Of a stretch of 64,000 nt of DNA, positions 18,968-28,324 are shown in pieces (the first letter of the stretch is position 1; each line of letters opens with the position of its first letter). Below the pieces are notes generated by a model, which was given only the letters and a program-made list of their open reading frames with translations, made no database searches and was not told the DNA's origin. Position numbers and translations under genes: made by a program. The DNA is from Mesorhizobium comanense (GTDB lineage: Bacteria; Pseudomonadota; Alphaproteobacteria; Rhizobiales; Rhizobiaceae): assembly GCF_005503535.1 (NCBI RefSeq), contig NZ_SCNN01000004.1, forward strand, positions 62,001 to 126,000, read 5' to 3'.

Positions 18968-21559
18968 ATGACGCAACGACCCATCTTCAGTAACGATCGC
19001 GGCCTTGCCGGACGCCTGGCTTTGAGCCGCCTGGCGACACGGGTCTCGATGATCGCCGAGCGCGGCTGGCCGCTGTTGCTGCCGCTCATCGTGGTCGCCT
19101 GCCTGTTTTTGAGCGCCTCCTGGTTCGGCATCTTCTCCCGGCTGCCGGATGTCGTGCGCATCGGCCTTGTCTCCGCATTCGGTCTGGCCGGGCTGGCGGC
19201 GCTCTATCCGCTGCGTTTCTTCCGCATGCCCGCCGTGGCCGAGGTCGATCGCCGCATCGAGGCCGCCAACAACCTGCTGCACAGCCCCGTTCTGGTGCAG
19301 GCCGACCAGCCAAGCGGCCGCGAAAGCAGCTTCTCGCAAGCGCTGTGGCGCGAGCATCAGAAGCGCATGGCGGCAAGGCTCGACAGCCTCGGCGCCGACC
19401 TGCCGCGCACGCACGTGCCGGAGCGCGATCCCTGGGGGCTCCGCGCGATCGCTCCCCTCATGCTCGTCACCGCCTTCGCCTTCTCCTTCGGGCCGGCGGG
19501 CGGCAGGATAGAAGACGGCTTCAGCGCCCGCAGCGCGCATGACGTCGTGCCGCCGCGCATCGATGCATGGGTGACCCCGCCCGCCTATACCGGCAAACCG
19601 CCGGTCTTCCTCACCGCCGACGCCAACCAGGCGACGCCGACCTTTCATGTTCCCGAAGGCAGCGATGTCTCGTTGCGGGTGACCGGGGGCTCGGGCGAGG
19701 AAACGCTCGCCTATGCGGACAAGGATGGCAACGAGCGTGCCATCGACCCCGCCGCGCCACAGGCCGCCGCGACAGCCAAGCCCGCTGCCGCGCCCGCCAC
19801 ACCGTCGAGAGTGCGGCAGTTCACCAGCAAGCTGACCGGCGACGGTACGCTGACGCTGAAATCGGGAGAAGAGAACCTTGGCCGCTGGGCATTCGCGGTC
19901 ATTCCGGACAAGCCGCCGCAGATCCGCTTCGTCGGCGAGCCCAAGCGCGCCGCCAACGGCGCCTTTGAGCTCAACTATCAGATCGAGGATGACTATGGCG
20001 CCGCCAGCGCCAAGGCCGTTTTCGCATTGGCCGATCCGCAGGCGCCGGGCGCACATCCACTCTACGGCCCGCCCGACATGCCGCTGACGCTGCCGCGCCG
20101 TGGAGGCAAGTCGAATGCCGCCAAGACCACGAAGGATCTGACCGAGCATGTCTGGGCCGGCAGCAGCATCAAGCTGACGCTGGTCGCCACCGACGATGCG
20201 GGACACACGGCCTCGAGCGAGACCAAGACGCTTGTCATGCCCGAGCGGCCGTTTGCCAACCCGCTGGCCCGCGCGGTGATCGAGCAGCGCCGCCTTCTGG
20301 CGCTCGACGCCAATGCCAAGCCGCGCGTGCTCGACCTGATGGACGCCATCACGCTGCGGCCCGAAGACACGTTCGACAACATGTCCCACTACCTCGCCAT
20401 CGTGAGCGCGCAGAGCCGGCTGAAGCTGGCGCACGACGACGATCAGCTGCGCAGCGAGGTGGCCTATCTCTGGGAAATCGCGCTCGGCATCGAGGAGGGC
20501 AACCTCTCCGCCGCCGAAAGGCGGCTGCGCCAGGCACAGCAGGCGCTGCAGGACGCCATCAAGAACGGCGCCAGCGACCAGGAAATCGAAAAGGCGATGA
20601 AGGAACTGCGCGAGGCGATGAACCAGTTCCTGCAGGAATTCGCCGAACGCGCCAAGCAGAACCCGAACGCGCCGCAGATGCAGCAGAACGGCCAGGAGCT
20701 GCGCCAGAGCGACATCGACCGCATGATGGACCAGATCGAGAACCTGGCCAAATCGGGCGACCGCGACAAGGCGCAGCAATTGCTGTCGCAGCTGCAGGAC
20801 ATGATGAACAACCTCCAGGCCGGGCGTCAGCAGCAGGGCGGCGAGCAGGATAGCCAGATGCGCCAGCAGATGGACAAGCTCGGCGAGATCCTGCGGCGCC
20901 AGCAGGAGATGATGAACGACACTTTCCGCATGGACCAGATGCGGCGCGGCGAGCAGCAGCGTGGGCAGAACCGCGACGAACAGCTCGGCCAAGGCGGTCA
21001 GGAGCAGGACCAGCAAGGTGGCGGCCAGGGCGACCCGCAGGCCGGCCAGAAGCCGATGACGCCGCAGGAATTCGCCGATGCGCTGAAACAGCTGCAGGAA
21101 GGCCAGGGCCAGCTGAAAAGCGATCTCGAACAGCTGAAGAAGAGCCTCGAAGGCATGGGCATGGAGCCCAATGAAGGCTTCGGCGAGGCCGGCAAGTCCA
21201 TGGGCAGCGCCGAGCAGGCGCTCGGCGAAGGCCAGGGCGACGAGGCCGTCGGCCACCAGGGTCGGGCGCTGGAGGCACTGCGCAAGGGCGCCAAGGACAT
21301 GATGAAGCAGATGCAGGCCATGCAGGGCGACCAGGGTGGCAGCCAGGAAGGCGGCCGCCAGCAGAATGCCGACCGCGATCCGCTCGGCCGCCCACGCGCC
21401 AGCCAGGGCCCCGACTTCGGCGATTCGGTGAAGGTGCCCGACGAGATCGACGTGCAGCGCGCCCGCCAGATCCTGGAAGCGATCCGCAAGCGGCTCGGCA
21501 ACGCGCTCAGCCCGGATATAGAGCGCAGCTATCTGGAGCGGCTGCTGGAGCTGAAATAG
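18968..21559 (+). CDS. large DUF4175/TIGR02302-type membrane protein
   Basis: An 863-residue protein typical of Alphaproteobacteria and of unknown function. Two N-terminal helices (about 36-75) and a third near 160 are followed by a periplasmic region containing VPPRIDAWVTPPAYTGKPP and repeated beta segments. From about residue 510 to 830 it is very rich in Gln, Met, Glu and Gly, with long helical runs, and it ends in a compact segment around IDVQRARQILEAIRKRL. A long minus-strand frame inside it (18935-21256) is a shadow caused by this biased composition. Confidence 0.85.
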   Translation: MTQRPIFSNDRGLAGRLALSRLATRVSMIAERGWPLLLPLIVVACLFLSASWFGIFSRLPDVVRIGLVSAFGLAGLAALYPLRFFRMPAVAEVDRRIEAANNLLHSPVLVQADQPSGRESSFSQALWREHQKRMAARLDSLGADLPRTHVPERDPWGLRAIAPLMLVTAFAFSFGPAGGRIEDGFSARSAHDVVPPRIDAWVTPPAYTGKPPVFLTADANQATPTFHVPEGSDVSLRVTGGSGEETLAYADKDGNERAIDPAAPQAAATAKPAAAPATPSRVRQFTSKLTGDGTLTLKSGEENLGRWAFAVIPDKPPQIRFVGEPKRAANGAFELNYQIEDDYGAASAKAVFALADPQAPGAHPLYGPPDMPLTLPRRGGKSNAAKTTKDLTEHVWAGSSIKLTLVATDDAGHTASSETKTLVMPERPFANPLARAVIEQRRLLALDANAKPRVLDLMDAITLRPEDTFDNMSHYLAIVSAQSRLKLAHDDDQLRSEVAYLWEIALGIEEGNLSAAERRLRQAQQALQDAIKNGASDQEIEKAMKELREAMNQFLQEFAERAKQNPNAPQMQQNGQELRQSDIDRMMDQIENLAKSGDRDKAQQLLSQLQDMMNNLQAGRQQQGGEQDSQMRQQMDKLGEILRRQQEMMNDTFRMDQMRRGEQQRGQNRDEQLGQGGQEQDQQGGGQGDPQAGQKPMTPQEFADALKQLQEGQGQLKSDLEQLKKSLEGMGMEPNEGFGEAGKSMGSAEQALGEGQGDEAVGHQGRALEALRKGAKDMMKQMQAMQGDQGGSQEGGRQQNADRDPLGRPRASQGPDFGDSVKVPDEIDVQRARQILEAIRKRLGNALSPDIERSYLERLLELK

Positions 21560-21603
21560 GATCGCTTCCCTCGCGCGAAGCGCTCTCCAACGGTAACAAG
21601 ACC

Positions 21604-21990
21604 ATGCCGAAGATTGGTACTGTCACGCCCATCCTGCGCATCTTCGATGTTGCCAAGGCGCATGAATTCTACCTCGGCTTTCTCGGTTTCAAGGTTCAGT
21701 TCGAACACCGCTTCGAGGACGGCACACCGCTTTACACAGGCGTCTATCGCGACGGCTGTGTCCTGCATCTGAGCGAACATCATGGCGACGGTGCGCCGGG
21801 CGCTCACGTCCGGATCGAGACGGCGGACATTGCCGGGCTTCATCACGAGTTGATCGAAAGAAAGTACCGCTTTGCCAGGCCGGGCCTGGAAGAGACGCCC
21901 TGGAAGACGAAAGAGGTCACAGTCAACGATCCGTTCGGCAACCGCCTGACCTTTTATGAGGATGTGAAAGCAATTCCAGGAAAAGTCTGA
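21604..21990 (+). CDS. glyoxalase/VOC family protein
   Basis: A 128-residue vicinal-oxygen-chelate fold protein, close to the bleomycin-binding subgroup. It shows the paired beta-alpha-beta units, ILRIFDVAKAHEFYLGFLGF and later TVNDPFGNRLTFYE. The bleomycin-type FGVSW pattern is not clear, so resistance is not claimed. Its last residues KAIPGKV are encoded by the start of the palindromic repeat at 21967-22038, so the C-terminus seems to have been extended or replaced by that repeat. Confidence 0.85.
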   Translation: MPKIGTVTPILRIFDVAKAHEFYLGFLGFKVQFEHRFEDGTPLYTGVYRDGCVLHLSEHHGDGAPGAHVRIETADIAGLHHELIERKYRFARPGLEETPWKTKEVTVNDPFGNRLTFYEDVKAIPGKV

Positions 21991-22038
21991 ACGGTTTTCC
22001 CGGGAAAAGCGCGTAGCGCTTTCCCTTGGGAACTGCGT
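21967..22038. repeat. dispersed palindromic repeat, family A copy 1
   Basis: Starts AAAGCAATTCCAGGAAAA and contains the nested hairpin GGGAAAAGCGC-GTA-GCGCTTTCCC (22002-22025). It resembles copies at 33211-33250 (reverse) and 35675-35722. Such rhizobial intergenic mosaic elements are common; here the stop codon of the VOC gene lies inside it. Confidence 0.65.
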
Positions 22039-22056
22039 CGGAACGAAACTCTGACC

Positions 22057-22926
22057 CTACCGGTTGATGAACGCCTCGCGGATCGCCTCCTGCATGCCGT
22101 CGATCGCCTCGCCTGACGCATTCGGGTTGCGGTGCATGACCACATTGGAGGCGTCGATGTCGCCGAAGCCGTCGGCGGCGGTCAGTTCGCGGCAGTCCGC
22201 TGGAATGTTGCTGCGCGAGATCGGCGCGATCGCCAGGCCGGATGTGACGGCGAGTTTCAGGCCGCCGGTCGTGTCGCTGGAATAGGCGACACGATAGGCA
22301 AGCCCGCGTTGCTCCAGCGACTTGATGGCGAAGTCCTTGCACCAGCTGACACGGTTGTAGAGCGCGATGGGCACGGGGCGCTCCTCGTGCGTGTTGTGCT
22401 GTGCCGACGTCACCCAGACTGTCGGGTCGTGCATCAGCACTTCGCCGCCGGAAGGGTCCTGCCACTCGAACACGACGCAAAGATCGAGTTCGCCGGCGGC
22501 GAGCGCGGCGATCTGCGCCTCCGAATGCGCGTAGCGGACGGTGACCTCGACCTTGGTGTGGCGCTTGGAGAACGCGCCCAGCGCGCGCGACAGGATGGCG
22601 TGGCCGTATTCCTCCGGAATGCCGATGCGCACCGGTCCGCCGAGCGGCGCCGCCACCATCGACGCCGCCGTCTCATCGAGCAGCGAGACGATGCGGCGGG
22701 CGTTGACGATCAGCTCGCCGCCCCGCCGCGTCAGCGCGACACCGCGCGAGCCGCGTTCGAACAGGCTGTCGCCCACCAGGCTTTCGAGCTTCTTCATCTG
22801 CATCGATACGGCCGACTGGGTGCGGCCGGCCAGTTCCGCCGCCCTGGTGAAATTGCCGGCCTCGGCAATGGCGACGAAGGTGCGCAGAAGATCGCTGTCG
22901 AGGGTCGGGCGCATGAAATCCGCCAT
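22057..22926 (-). CDS. LysR family transcriptional regulator
   Basis: A 289-residue regulator. The N-terminal helix-turn-helix is LLRTFVAIAEAGNFTRAAEL through AVSMQMKKLESLVG; the rest is the periplasmic-binding-like effector domain. It is divergent from the DMT exporter gene at 23130, with a 203-bp gap that contains a LysR-box-like palindrome, so it probably controls that exporter. The effector is unknown. Start ATG 22926 or 22914 (MRPTLDSD) are both possible. Confidence 0.9.
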   Translation of the reverse strand: MADFMRPTLDSDLLRTFVAIAEAGNFTRAAELAGRTQSAVSMQMKKLESLVGDSLFERGSRGVALTRRGGELIVNARRIVSLLDETAASMVAAPLGGPVRIGIPEEYGHAILSRALGAFSKRHTKVEVTVRYAHSEAQIAALAAGELDLCVVFEWQDPSGGEVLMHDPTVWVTSAQHNTHEERPVPIALYNRVSWCKDFAIKSLEQRGLAYRVAYSSDTTGGLKLAVTSGLAIAPISRSNIPADCRELTAADGFGDIDASNVVMHRNPNASGEAIDGMQEAIREAFINR

Positions 22927-22970
22927 AAGAAATTTTGATTACTGATATCATTCCAATTCGTTTGCAACAT

Positions 22971-22986
22971 GTCAAACGCCGGATGA
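22971..22986. promoter_or_regulatory. possible LysR box
   Basis: TTTG-CAACATGT-CAAA is an interrupted palindrome containing the T-N11-A pattern of LysR operators. It lies in the gap between the divergent LysR and DMT exporter genes. Confidence 0.3.
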
Positions 22987-23129
22987 TAGTCATCTCACCC
23001 ATTGGATATGCGGCTGCCGAATCGGCCGCGGACCAATCAAGAGTCCTCACTCATACCCGCTGCCCGAAACGGTGGCGGGTTCTTTTTACCCTGTGAACGC
23101 TTCCGATTCGTGCAGGAGCCCTGACGCAG

Positions 23130-24080
23130 ATGCAGAACCAGATCGTGCGCGGCATATTGAGCCTGTGCCTGGGCGTGCTGGTGTTTTCGCTTCAGGATCC
23201 GCTCGTCAAGGCCGTGTCGGGCGGCTATCCCGTGACCGAGGTCATGGCCATCCGCGCGATCGTCGCTCTGCCGATCCTCATCGTCCTTGTTCATGCCGAT
23301 GTCGGGCTGCGGGCGATCCTGTCGAAGCGCTTCGGCATGCTGACGACGCGCGCCTTCATCCAGTTTACCTCCTACACCGTCTACTACCTGGCCATCGCCG
23401 CCCTGCCGCTGGCAGACGCGGTGGCGCTCTATTTCATGGCGCCGCTCTGCATCATGGCGCTGGCCGGCCCGTATCTGGGCGAACGCGTCTCCTGGCAGAC
23501 GCTGGCAACGGTGCTGCTCGGCCTGCTTGGCGTGCTGGTGATGGTGCGCCCCGGCGCCGGCCTGTTCGAATGGGCGGCCCTTTTGTCGCTGGGCTCGGCC
23601 GTGCTTTATGGCTTCTCGCAGCTGATGGCGCGCAAGATCGGCGACACTGAATCCTCCACCGTGATGGCTTTCTACCAGAACGGCGCCTATCTCGTCGGCG
23701 CGCTCGTGGTTGCCGGCACCTTCCATCTGGCCGGCATAACCCACGCCGTCCATCCGAGCCTGGAATTTCTCGTCCGGCCGTGGATATGGCCGACGCTGCC
23801 GGATTTCCTGAAAATGGCAGCCTGCGGTTTCGTGGCCTCCGCCGGCATGATCCTTTTGTCGCAGGGCTACCGGTTGGCGCCTGCCAACCGCGTCGCCACC
23901 TTCGAATACACGGGCATACTCTGGTCGCCGCTGTGGGGGCTCCTGTTCTTCGCCGAAGTGCCGCGCCCGACGACCGTGATCGGTGCGGCCCTGATCATCG
24001 GCGCCGGCCTGCTGGCGCTCAATGTGGGGCGCAGAAAAGCCGTGGCGCCCGTGCTCGCCACGACAGGCGACACGGCATGA
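23130..24080 (+). CDS. DMT superfamily (EamA) transporter
   Basis: A 316-residue inner-membrane protein with ten predicted helices formed by two EamA repeats; the first repeat has LADAVALYFMAPLCIMALAG and the second NRVATFEYTGILWSPLWG. EamA proteins export amino acids or other small metabolites. The C-terminus is short and charged. An AGGAG lies about 10 bases before the ATG. The divergent LysR gene suggests inducible export. Confidence 0.88.
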   Translation: MQNQIVRGILSLCLGVLVFSLQDPLVKAVSGGYPVTEVMAIRAIVALPILIVLVHADVGLRAILSKRFGMLTTRAFIQFTSYTVYYLAIAALPLADAVALYFMAPLCIMALAGPYLGERVSWQTLATVLLGLLGVLVMVRPGAGLFEWAALLSLGSAVLYGFSQLMARKIGDTESSTVMAFYQNGAYLVGALVVAGTFHLAGITHAVHPSLEFLVRPWIWPTLPDFLKMAACGFVASAGMILLSQGYRLAPANRVATFEYTGILWSPLWGLLFFAEVPRPTTVIGAALIIGAGLLALNVGRRKAVAPVLATTGDTA

Positions 24081-24087
24081 GGCAAGG

Positions 24088-25686
24088 TCAGCCGGACAGG
24101 ATTTCGATGAAGCGCTGGATGACCGGCCGCGTCGGCGAGTTCGACTTGTCCAGTTCGAGAAACTTCTTGTAGGCGGCGATGGCTTCGGGCTTGCGGTCGG
24201 TGTCGCGATAGCTGTCGCCGAGAGCGCTATAGATGTCGGCCTTATCAGGCGCGAGTTTCACCGCCGTTTCCAGTGCCGCGAGCGCTTCCTTCTGCTTTCC
24301 CAGCGCCTGCAGGCAACGCCCATATTCCAGCCAGTAGCCGGCATTGCCGGGTTCAAGCGTCCTGGCGCGATCATAACGCTCGGCGGCCTGGTCCCATTTG
24401 TGCAGCAATGCGAGCAGATTGGCGTCCTCGGCCTGTGCCTGGGCGCTCTGAGGCGAATAGTCGGCCGCATCGCGGAAAACCTTCTCCGCCTCGTCGTAAT
24501 TGCCGTCGCCGAGATACATCGACGCCAGATAGGCAAACGCCACGAGATAGCCGGGTTCGAGTTCCAGCGAACGGCGCAGCAGGCTAACACCTTGCTCCTT
24601 GCGCCCGCGATCGAGTTCGATCTTGCCGGCCTTGGCGTAGTAACGCGGGTTTTCCGGGTCGAGATCGGCCGCCTGCACCAGGTACTTTATCGCCTCGTCC
24701 GGCTGCTTGCGCGCCATCGCTATGTCGGACAGCCCTTCGACGGCAAGTGCATTGCCGGCGTCGCGGCTGTGAACCTCGTTGAACTCGGCCTGTCCCCCGT
24801 CGAGATCGCCGGCGACGCGCAGCACATTCCCCAGATTGAGCCGTGCAGGCACAAAGCCGGCGTCGAGCGCGATCGCGGCGCGAAAATCCTCGGTTGCCGC
24901 CGGCAGGTCATTGGCGTTGTAACGGATCAGACCAACGAGATTATAGGCCCACTTCGCATCCTTGTGGTGCGAGCGGATCAGCCGCCGCGCCAGCGTGGTT
25001 GCCCGCAAAGGCTCCTTCTCGGCATCGGCCGCGATGGCGATGAACGGGTCGAGCGTGGCCATGATGCTGGTGGCCGCGTCGGCGAAGTACTGCCGCTCGG
25101 GTTCGTCGCCGATCGCCGGCATGTCGATGATCTCGACCGTGTCGCGCACGACCCTCAGCCGCAACCGCAGGCCCGAGCGCGCACAGGCCGCGTCTGAGCA
25201 GACGAATTCCCCGGAAATGCGTGTCTCATAGGCGTTGAACAGACGGCGCACATGGAAGATCAGCGATTCGATCGAGAAGCCGGAATCGGGAAACGAAAAC
25301 TCGACCCGGCGCGACTGCGGAATGGCGGAGATACTCGCCTTGCTGGTCTTGGCCTTGGCTGTCACGTCCTGGAGCCCGTCCCAGACGCGGCTTGCCGCGA
25401 CATCGGCGGTCAGCCCTTCCTTGCTCAGCGCCTCCGGCACGGCTATCGGCTCGATAACCACTTCGTCACGGCGGAACTGACTGACCAGAACCGGAAAGAC
25501 GATGATCACCGCGACCAGGAACAGCGCGTTGAGGAAGATGCTGCGAACCGTGGTCGACCAGCTGTCGAAGCCGGCAAGCGAGAACCGGTCACGCATCCGC
25601 CGCGGTTGCTCCCCTGATGCCGCAACTTCGGTCGCCGCGATTTTTCCTCCGGTTGCCGGTTCAACCTTGCGACGCTGACGCGCCAT
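24088..25686 (-). CDS. tetratricopeptide repeat membrane protein
   Basis: A protein of about 532 residues with one N-terminal membrane helix (ALFLVAVIIVFPVLVSQF, about 50-70) and at least eight TPR units from about residue 260 to the end. The region between (80-230) has no recognised domain. TPR arrays bind other proteins, so a scaffold role in the envelope is likely. The start at 25686 gives MARQRRKVEP; an ATG nine bases upstream is also possible. Function unknown. Confidence 0.83.
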   Translation of the reverse strand: MARQRRKVEPATGGKIAATEVAASGEQPRRMRDRFSLAGFDSWSTTVRSIFLNALFLVAVIIVFPVLVSQFRRDEVVIEPIAVPEALSKEGLTADVAASRVWDGLQDVTAKAKTSKASISAIPQSRRVEFSFPDSGFSIESLIFHVRRLFNAYETRISGEFVCSDAACARSGLRLRLRVVRDTVEIIDMPAIGDEPERQYFADAATSIMATLDPFIAIAADAEKEPLRATTLARRLIRSHHKDAKWAYNLVGLIRYNANDLPAATEDFRAAIALDAGFVPARLNLGNVLRVAGDLDGGQAEFNEVHSRDAGNALAVEGLSDIAMARKQPDEAIKYLVQAADLDPENPRYYAKAGKIELDRGRKEQGVSLLRRSLELEPGYLVAFAYLASMYLGDGNYDEAEKVFRDAADYSPQSAQAQAEDANLLALLHKWDQAAERYDRARTLEPGNAGYWLEYGRCLQALGKQKEALAALETAVKLAPDKADIYSALGDSYRDTDRKPEAIAAYKKFLELDKSNSPTRPVIQRFIEILSG

Positions 25687-25770
25687 TCCGCCCACCCCAA
25701 CTGCCCCGACGGCATATTAGGGGATGCGAAGATAGATTGTCACCTGGTTGTTCTTTGTCACCTGGTCGTT

Positions 25771-26142
25771 CTAGGCGAAGCAGGCGATCGCTTTTTCGAC
25801 CCGGGCGCGGATTTCGGCGAGCGTGAACGGCTTCTGCACGACATCGAGGATGATGCCGTCCAGCTCCTCGGCGCGCTCGCGCTGGTCGGCGTAGCCGGTC
25901 ATCAGCATGATCTTCATCGCCGGGAAAAGGGCGGCCGCCGCGACCGCCATCTCGATGCCATCCATCTCCGGCATGCGGATGTCGGAGACGACGAGATCGT
26001 AGCCGCCCTGCGCGGCGCGGATCAGCGCCAGGCCCTGAGCACCGTCCGCGGCGATATCGATTGCGTGGCCGGCGCGTTCGAGCGCGCGGGCTGCAAGGGT
26101 GCGGACGGACTCATCGTCCTCGACGATCAGAAGCTTTGCCAT
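25771..26142 (-). CDS. CpdR-like single-domain response regulator
   Basis: A stand-alone receiver domain of about 123 residues. The acidic pocket is D9/D10, the phosphoacceptor is D54 in VVSDIRMPEMDG, and T82 and K104 (LMTGYAD, QKPF) complete the site. No output domain is present. CpdR proteins govern ClpXP-dependent proteolysis in the alphaproteobacterial cell cycle; this looks like a CpdR2-type relative. It lies between the TPR gene and hpt without obvious functional coupling. Confidence 0.85.
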   Translation of the reverse strand: MAKLLIVEDDESVRTLAARALERAGHAIDIAADGAQGLALIRAAQGGYDLVVSDIRMPEMDGIEMAVAAAALFPAMKIMLMTGYADQRERAEELDGIILDVVQKPFTLAEIRARVEKAIACFA

Positions 26143-26261
26143 GGCAGGCATATTTGGCGGCCAAAAGTTGACTTTTCCTGAAGGCCAGGGCGACCCGGCA
26201 GGGCAAATTTTCTGTCGGCCGTTAAGGTCTTTTTCAACGCTTGCGTGTCGCGCCGCGGGTC

Positions 26262-26804
26262 TCAGACATCGCCTTTGACGACACCCACGAATGGCAGTTC
26301 GCGGAAGGCGTGGGCCACGTCCATGCCGTAGCCGACGACGAAGTAATCCGGGCAGTCGAAGCCGACATAGTCGGCGTTGAGCGCGGTCTGGCGGCGCATC
26401 CGCTTGTCGAGCAGCACGGCGATGGAACAGCTTCTGGCGCCGCGCGACAGCATGAGGTCGCGGGTGAAGGTCAGCGTCTTGCCCGATTCGAGAATGTCGT
26501 CGATCAGAAGCACGTCGCGGCCGGCGACCTCATTGTCGATGTCGCGCAGCACCCTCACCTCGCCGCTGGTGGTGCCGGAGCCGTAGCTGGAAATGAAGAT
26601 GAATTCGACCTCGGGCGACAGGCCGACATCATGCATGGCGCGGATGAGATCGGCCGCGAAGATGAACGAGCCTTTCAGCACCGAGATCACCAGGAGGTCG
26701 TGATAGTCGTGTTCGGCGATCTCCTTGGCGAGTTCCAGATTGCGGCGTGCGATGGCCGACGCCGAAAACAGGACTTCGATGTCCTTGCCGCGTACGATGG
26801 GCAT
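26262..26804 (-). CDS. hpt: hypoxanthine phosphoribosyltransferase
   Basis: Purine salvage enzyme that converts hypoxanthine (and often guanine) plus PRPP to nucleotide. 180 residues, normal length. The PRPP-binding motif VLLIDDILESGKT is at 98-110, and the flexible-loop region ISSYGSGTTSGEV precedes it. The start ATG 26804 begins MPIVRGKDIE. Confidence 0.93.
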   Translation of the reverse strand: MPIVRGKDIEVLFSASAIARRNLELAKEIAEHDYHDLLVISVLKGSFIFAADLIRAMHDVGLSPEVEFIFISSYGSGTTSGEVRVLRDIDNEVAGRDVLLIDDILESGKTLTFTRDLMLSRGARSCSIAVLLDKRMRRQTALNADYVGFDCPDYFVVGYGMDVAHAFRELPFVGVVKGDV

Positions 26805-26830
26805 TGATTGTCTTCCCCGGTGGTGGTCGC

Positions 26831-27475
26831 CTATTCGGCGAAAGTGACCGAAACAGCCTTGACCCCGTTTCTAGGCACCTCGAGCCGGCTGGCAAAGCCG
26901 AATCTTTCCCCCGACGCCAGCGAACGGCCGGATGTCCCCAACGTATAGCGGGTCAGGCGGCCGTCATTGCCGGTAACCCGGATTTCGAGCGGCGGCAGCG
27001 GCGCAGGTTTCGCCCCGTCATTGGCGGCCTCGCCGTCGACGAACAGCACGGGATTGGGACCAGAAGTATCGACGCGTGAGGTCACGTCCGAAATGGTCAG
27101 CGCGGCTGCTGGCGCGCTGGCCGGCAAGGATGCGTGACGCATCAGCGCATGCCCGCCTGAAACCCAGAAGGCGGCAAGGGCGGCGCCAACGCCGGCGACC
27201 CAGAAGATCGGGCCGCCGCGCGAGGCGGGCGGGCGCTCCGCCGGTGCCTCCGGCTTGCGCAGCATGTCCATGCCCTCCAGGGCCGGCGTGGCGATGACGC
27301 GCTGTGGGGATGGCACCGCTTCGACGATCGGGGCACGCCGCGGCGTGACCACATAGTCGGCATCGATGATATCGGCCGCCGGACCGCGCAAGATACGGTC
27401 CGCCACGGTGATTGCCGGCGGATCGGTCATGATTTCGCCGGAAACCGGGCGCGCGGTTCGCTCGTCAGCCATCAT
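26831..27475 (-). CDS. membrane-anchored protein with DUF3426-like C-terminus
   Basis: About 214 residues: a long, Pro-rich cytoplasmic N-terminus, one helix (PIFWVAGVGAALAAFWVSGG, about 112-130), and a periplasmic beta-rich end with FVDGEAANDGAKPAPLPPLE. The end resembles DUF3426, which in rhizobia often belongs to zinc-ribbon (MJ0042-type) proteins encoded next to ftsE. No zinc-ribbon cysteines are seen here. Start MMADERT at 27475 follows CAGGG. Divergent from ftsE. Confidence 0.65.
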   Translation of the reverse strand: MMADERTARPVSGEIMTDPPAITVADRILRGPAADIIDADYVVTPRRAPIVEAVPSPQRVIATPALEGMDMLRKPEAPAERPPASRGGPIFWVAGVGAALAAFWVSGGHALMRHASLPASAPAAALTISDVTSRVDTSGPNPVLFVDGEAANDGAKPAPLPPLEIRVTGNDGRLTRYTLGTSGRSLASGERFGFASRLEVPRNGVKAVSVTFAE

Positions 27476-27664
27476 GGCCCTGCTATTGCACCTGTTCGCT
27501 TTTCGTTTCTTTTGCGTAAACATAAATGGTTAACGCTTCCACACCGGAGCCCGTGTGACACGCCGAAAGAGCCCAGCTATTAACCGCCGGTTAACCATGC
27601 GCGCCGATGGTCGTTTCTCACCAACGGCCGGTTCGCCACCGCCAGGAATTTCAGGTCGTCGAAA

Positions 27665-28324
27665 TTGATTCGCTTCGAAAATGTCGGCCTCCGCTATGGC
27701 ATGGGTCCGGAAATCCTCCGCGACATTTCCCTGCACATCCCGGAGCGCTCCTTCCAGTTCCTGAGCGGACCCTCGGGCGCCGGCAAGACGACGCTGCTGC
27801 GCCTATTGTTCATGTCGCTGAAGCCGACGCGCGGATTGATCACCATCTTCGGCAAGGACCGCTCGCGCATCTCGCGCACCGAGTTGCCGCATCTGCGCAG
27901 GCGCATCGGCGTGGTCTTTCAGGACTTTCGCCTGCTCGATCACATGACCACCTACGAGAACGTCGCCTTGCCCTTGCGTGTGCGCGGGCGCGAGGAGGCG
28001 AGCTACCGCACCGACGTGACCGAGCTGTTGAAATGGGTGGGATTGGGCGAGCGCATGCATGTGCTGCCGCCGGTCCTGTCGGGCGGCGAAAAGCAGCGCG
28101 CCGCCATCGCCCGCGCCCTCATCGAGCAGCCGGAAATCCTGCTGGCCGACGAACCGACCGGCAATGTCGACCCGCCGCTGGCGCGGCGCCTGCTCAGGCT
28201 CTTCATCGAGCTCAATCGTCTCGGCACCGCGGTGGTTATCGCGACCCACGATCTCGGCCTCATGGAACAGGTCGACGCGCGCCGCATGATCCTGGCCGGT
28301 GGAAGGCTGGACATCTATGACTGA
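27665..28324 (+). CDS. ftsE: cell division ATP-binding protein FtsE
   Basis: ATPase of the FtsEX complex, which activates cell-wall hydrolases at the division site. 219 residues. Walker A GPSGAGKT is at 35-42; LSGGEKQRAAIARAL and LLADEPTGNVDP are the signature and Walker B regions. The start is TTG at 27665 (reading M-IRFENVGLRYG), because no ATG fits the conserved N-terminus. It overlaps ftsX by 8 bp. Confidence 0.93.
   Translation: MIRFENVGLRYGMGPEILRDISLHIPERSFQFLSGPSGAGKTTLLRLLFMSLKPTRGLITIFGKDRSRISRTELPHLRRRIGVVFQDFRLLDHMTTYENVALPLRVRGREEASYRTDVTELLKWVGLGERMHVLPPVLSGGEKQRAAIARALIEQPEILLADEPTGNVDPPLARRLLRLFIELNRLGTAVVIATHDLGLMEQVDARRMILAGGRLDIYD

Noticed and set aside
18935..21256. 773-residue open frame on the minus strand
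   Set aside because: It lies wholly opposite the DUF4175-type gene and its Leu/His-rich sequence is the complement of the Gln-rich coding strand; it has no family-like motif.
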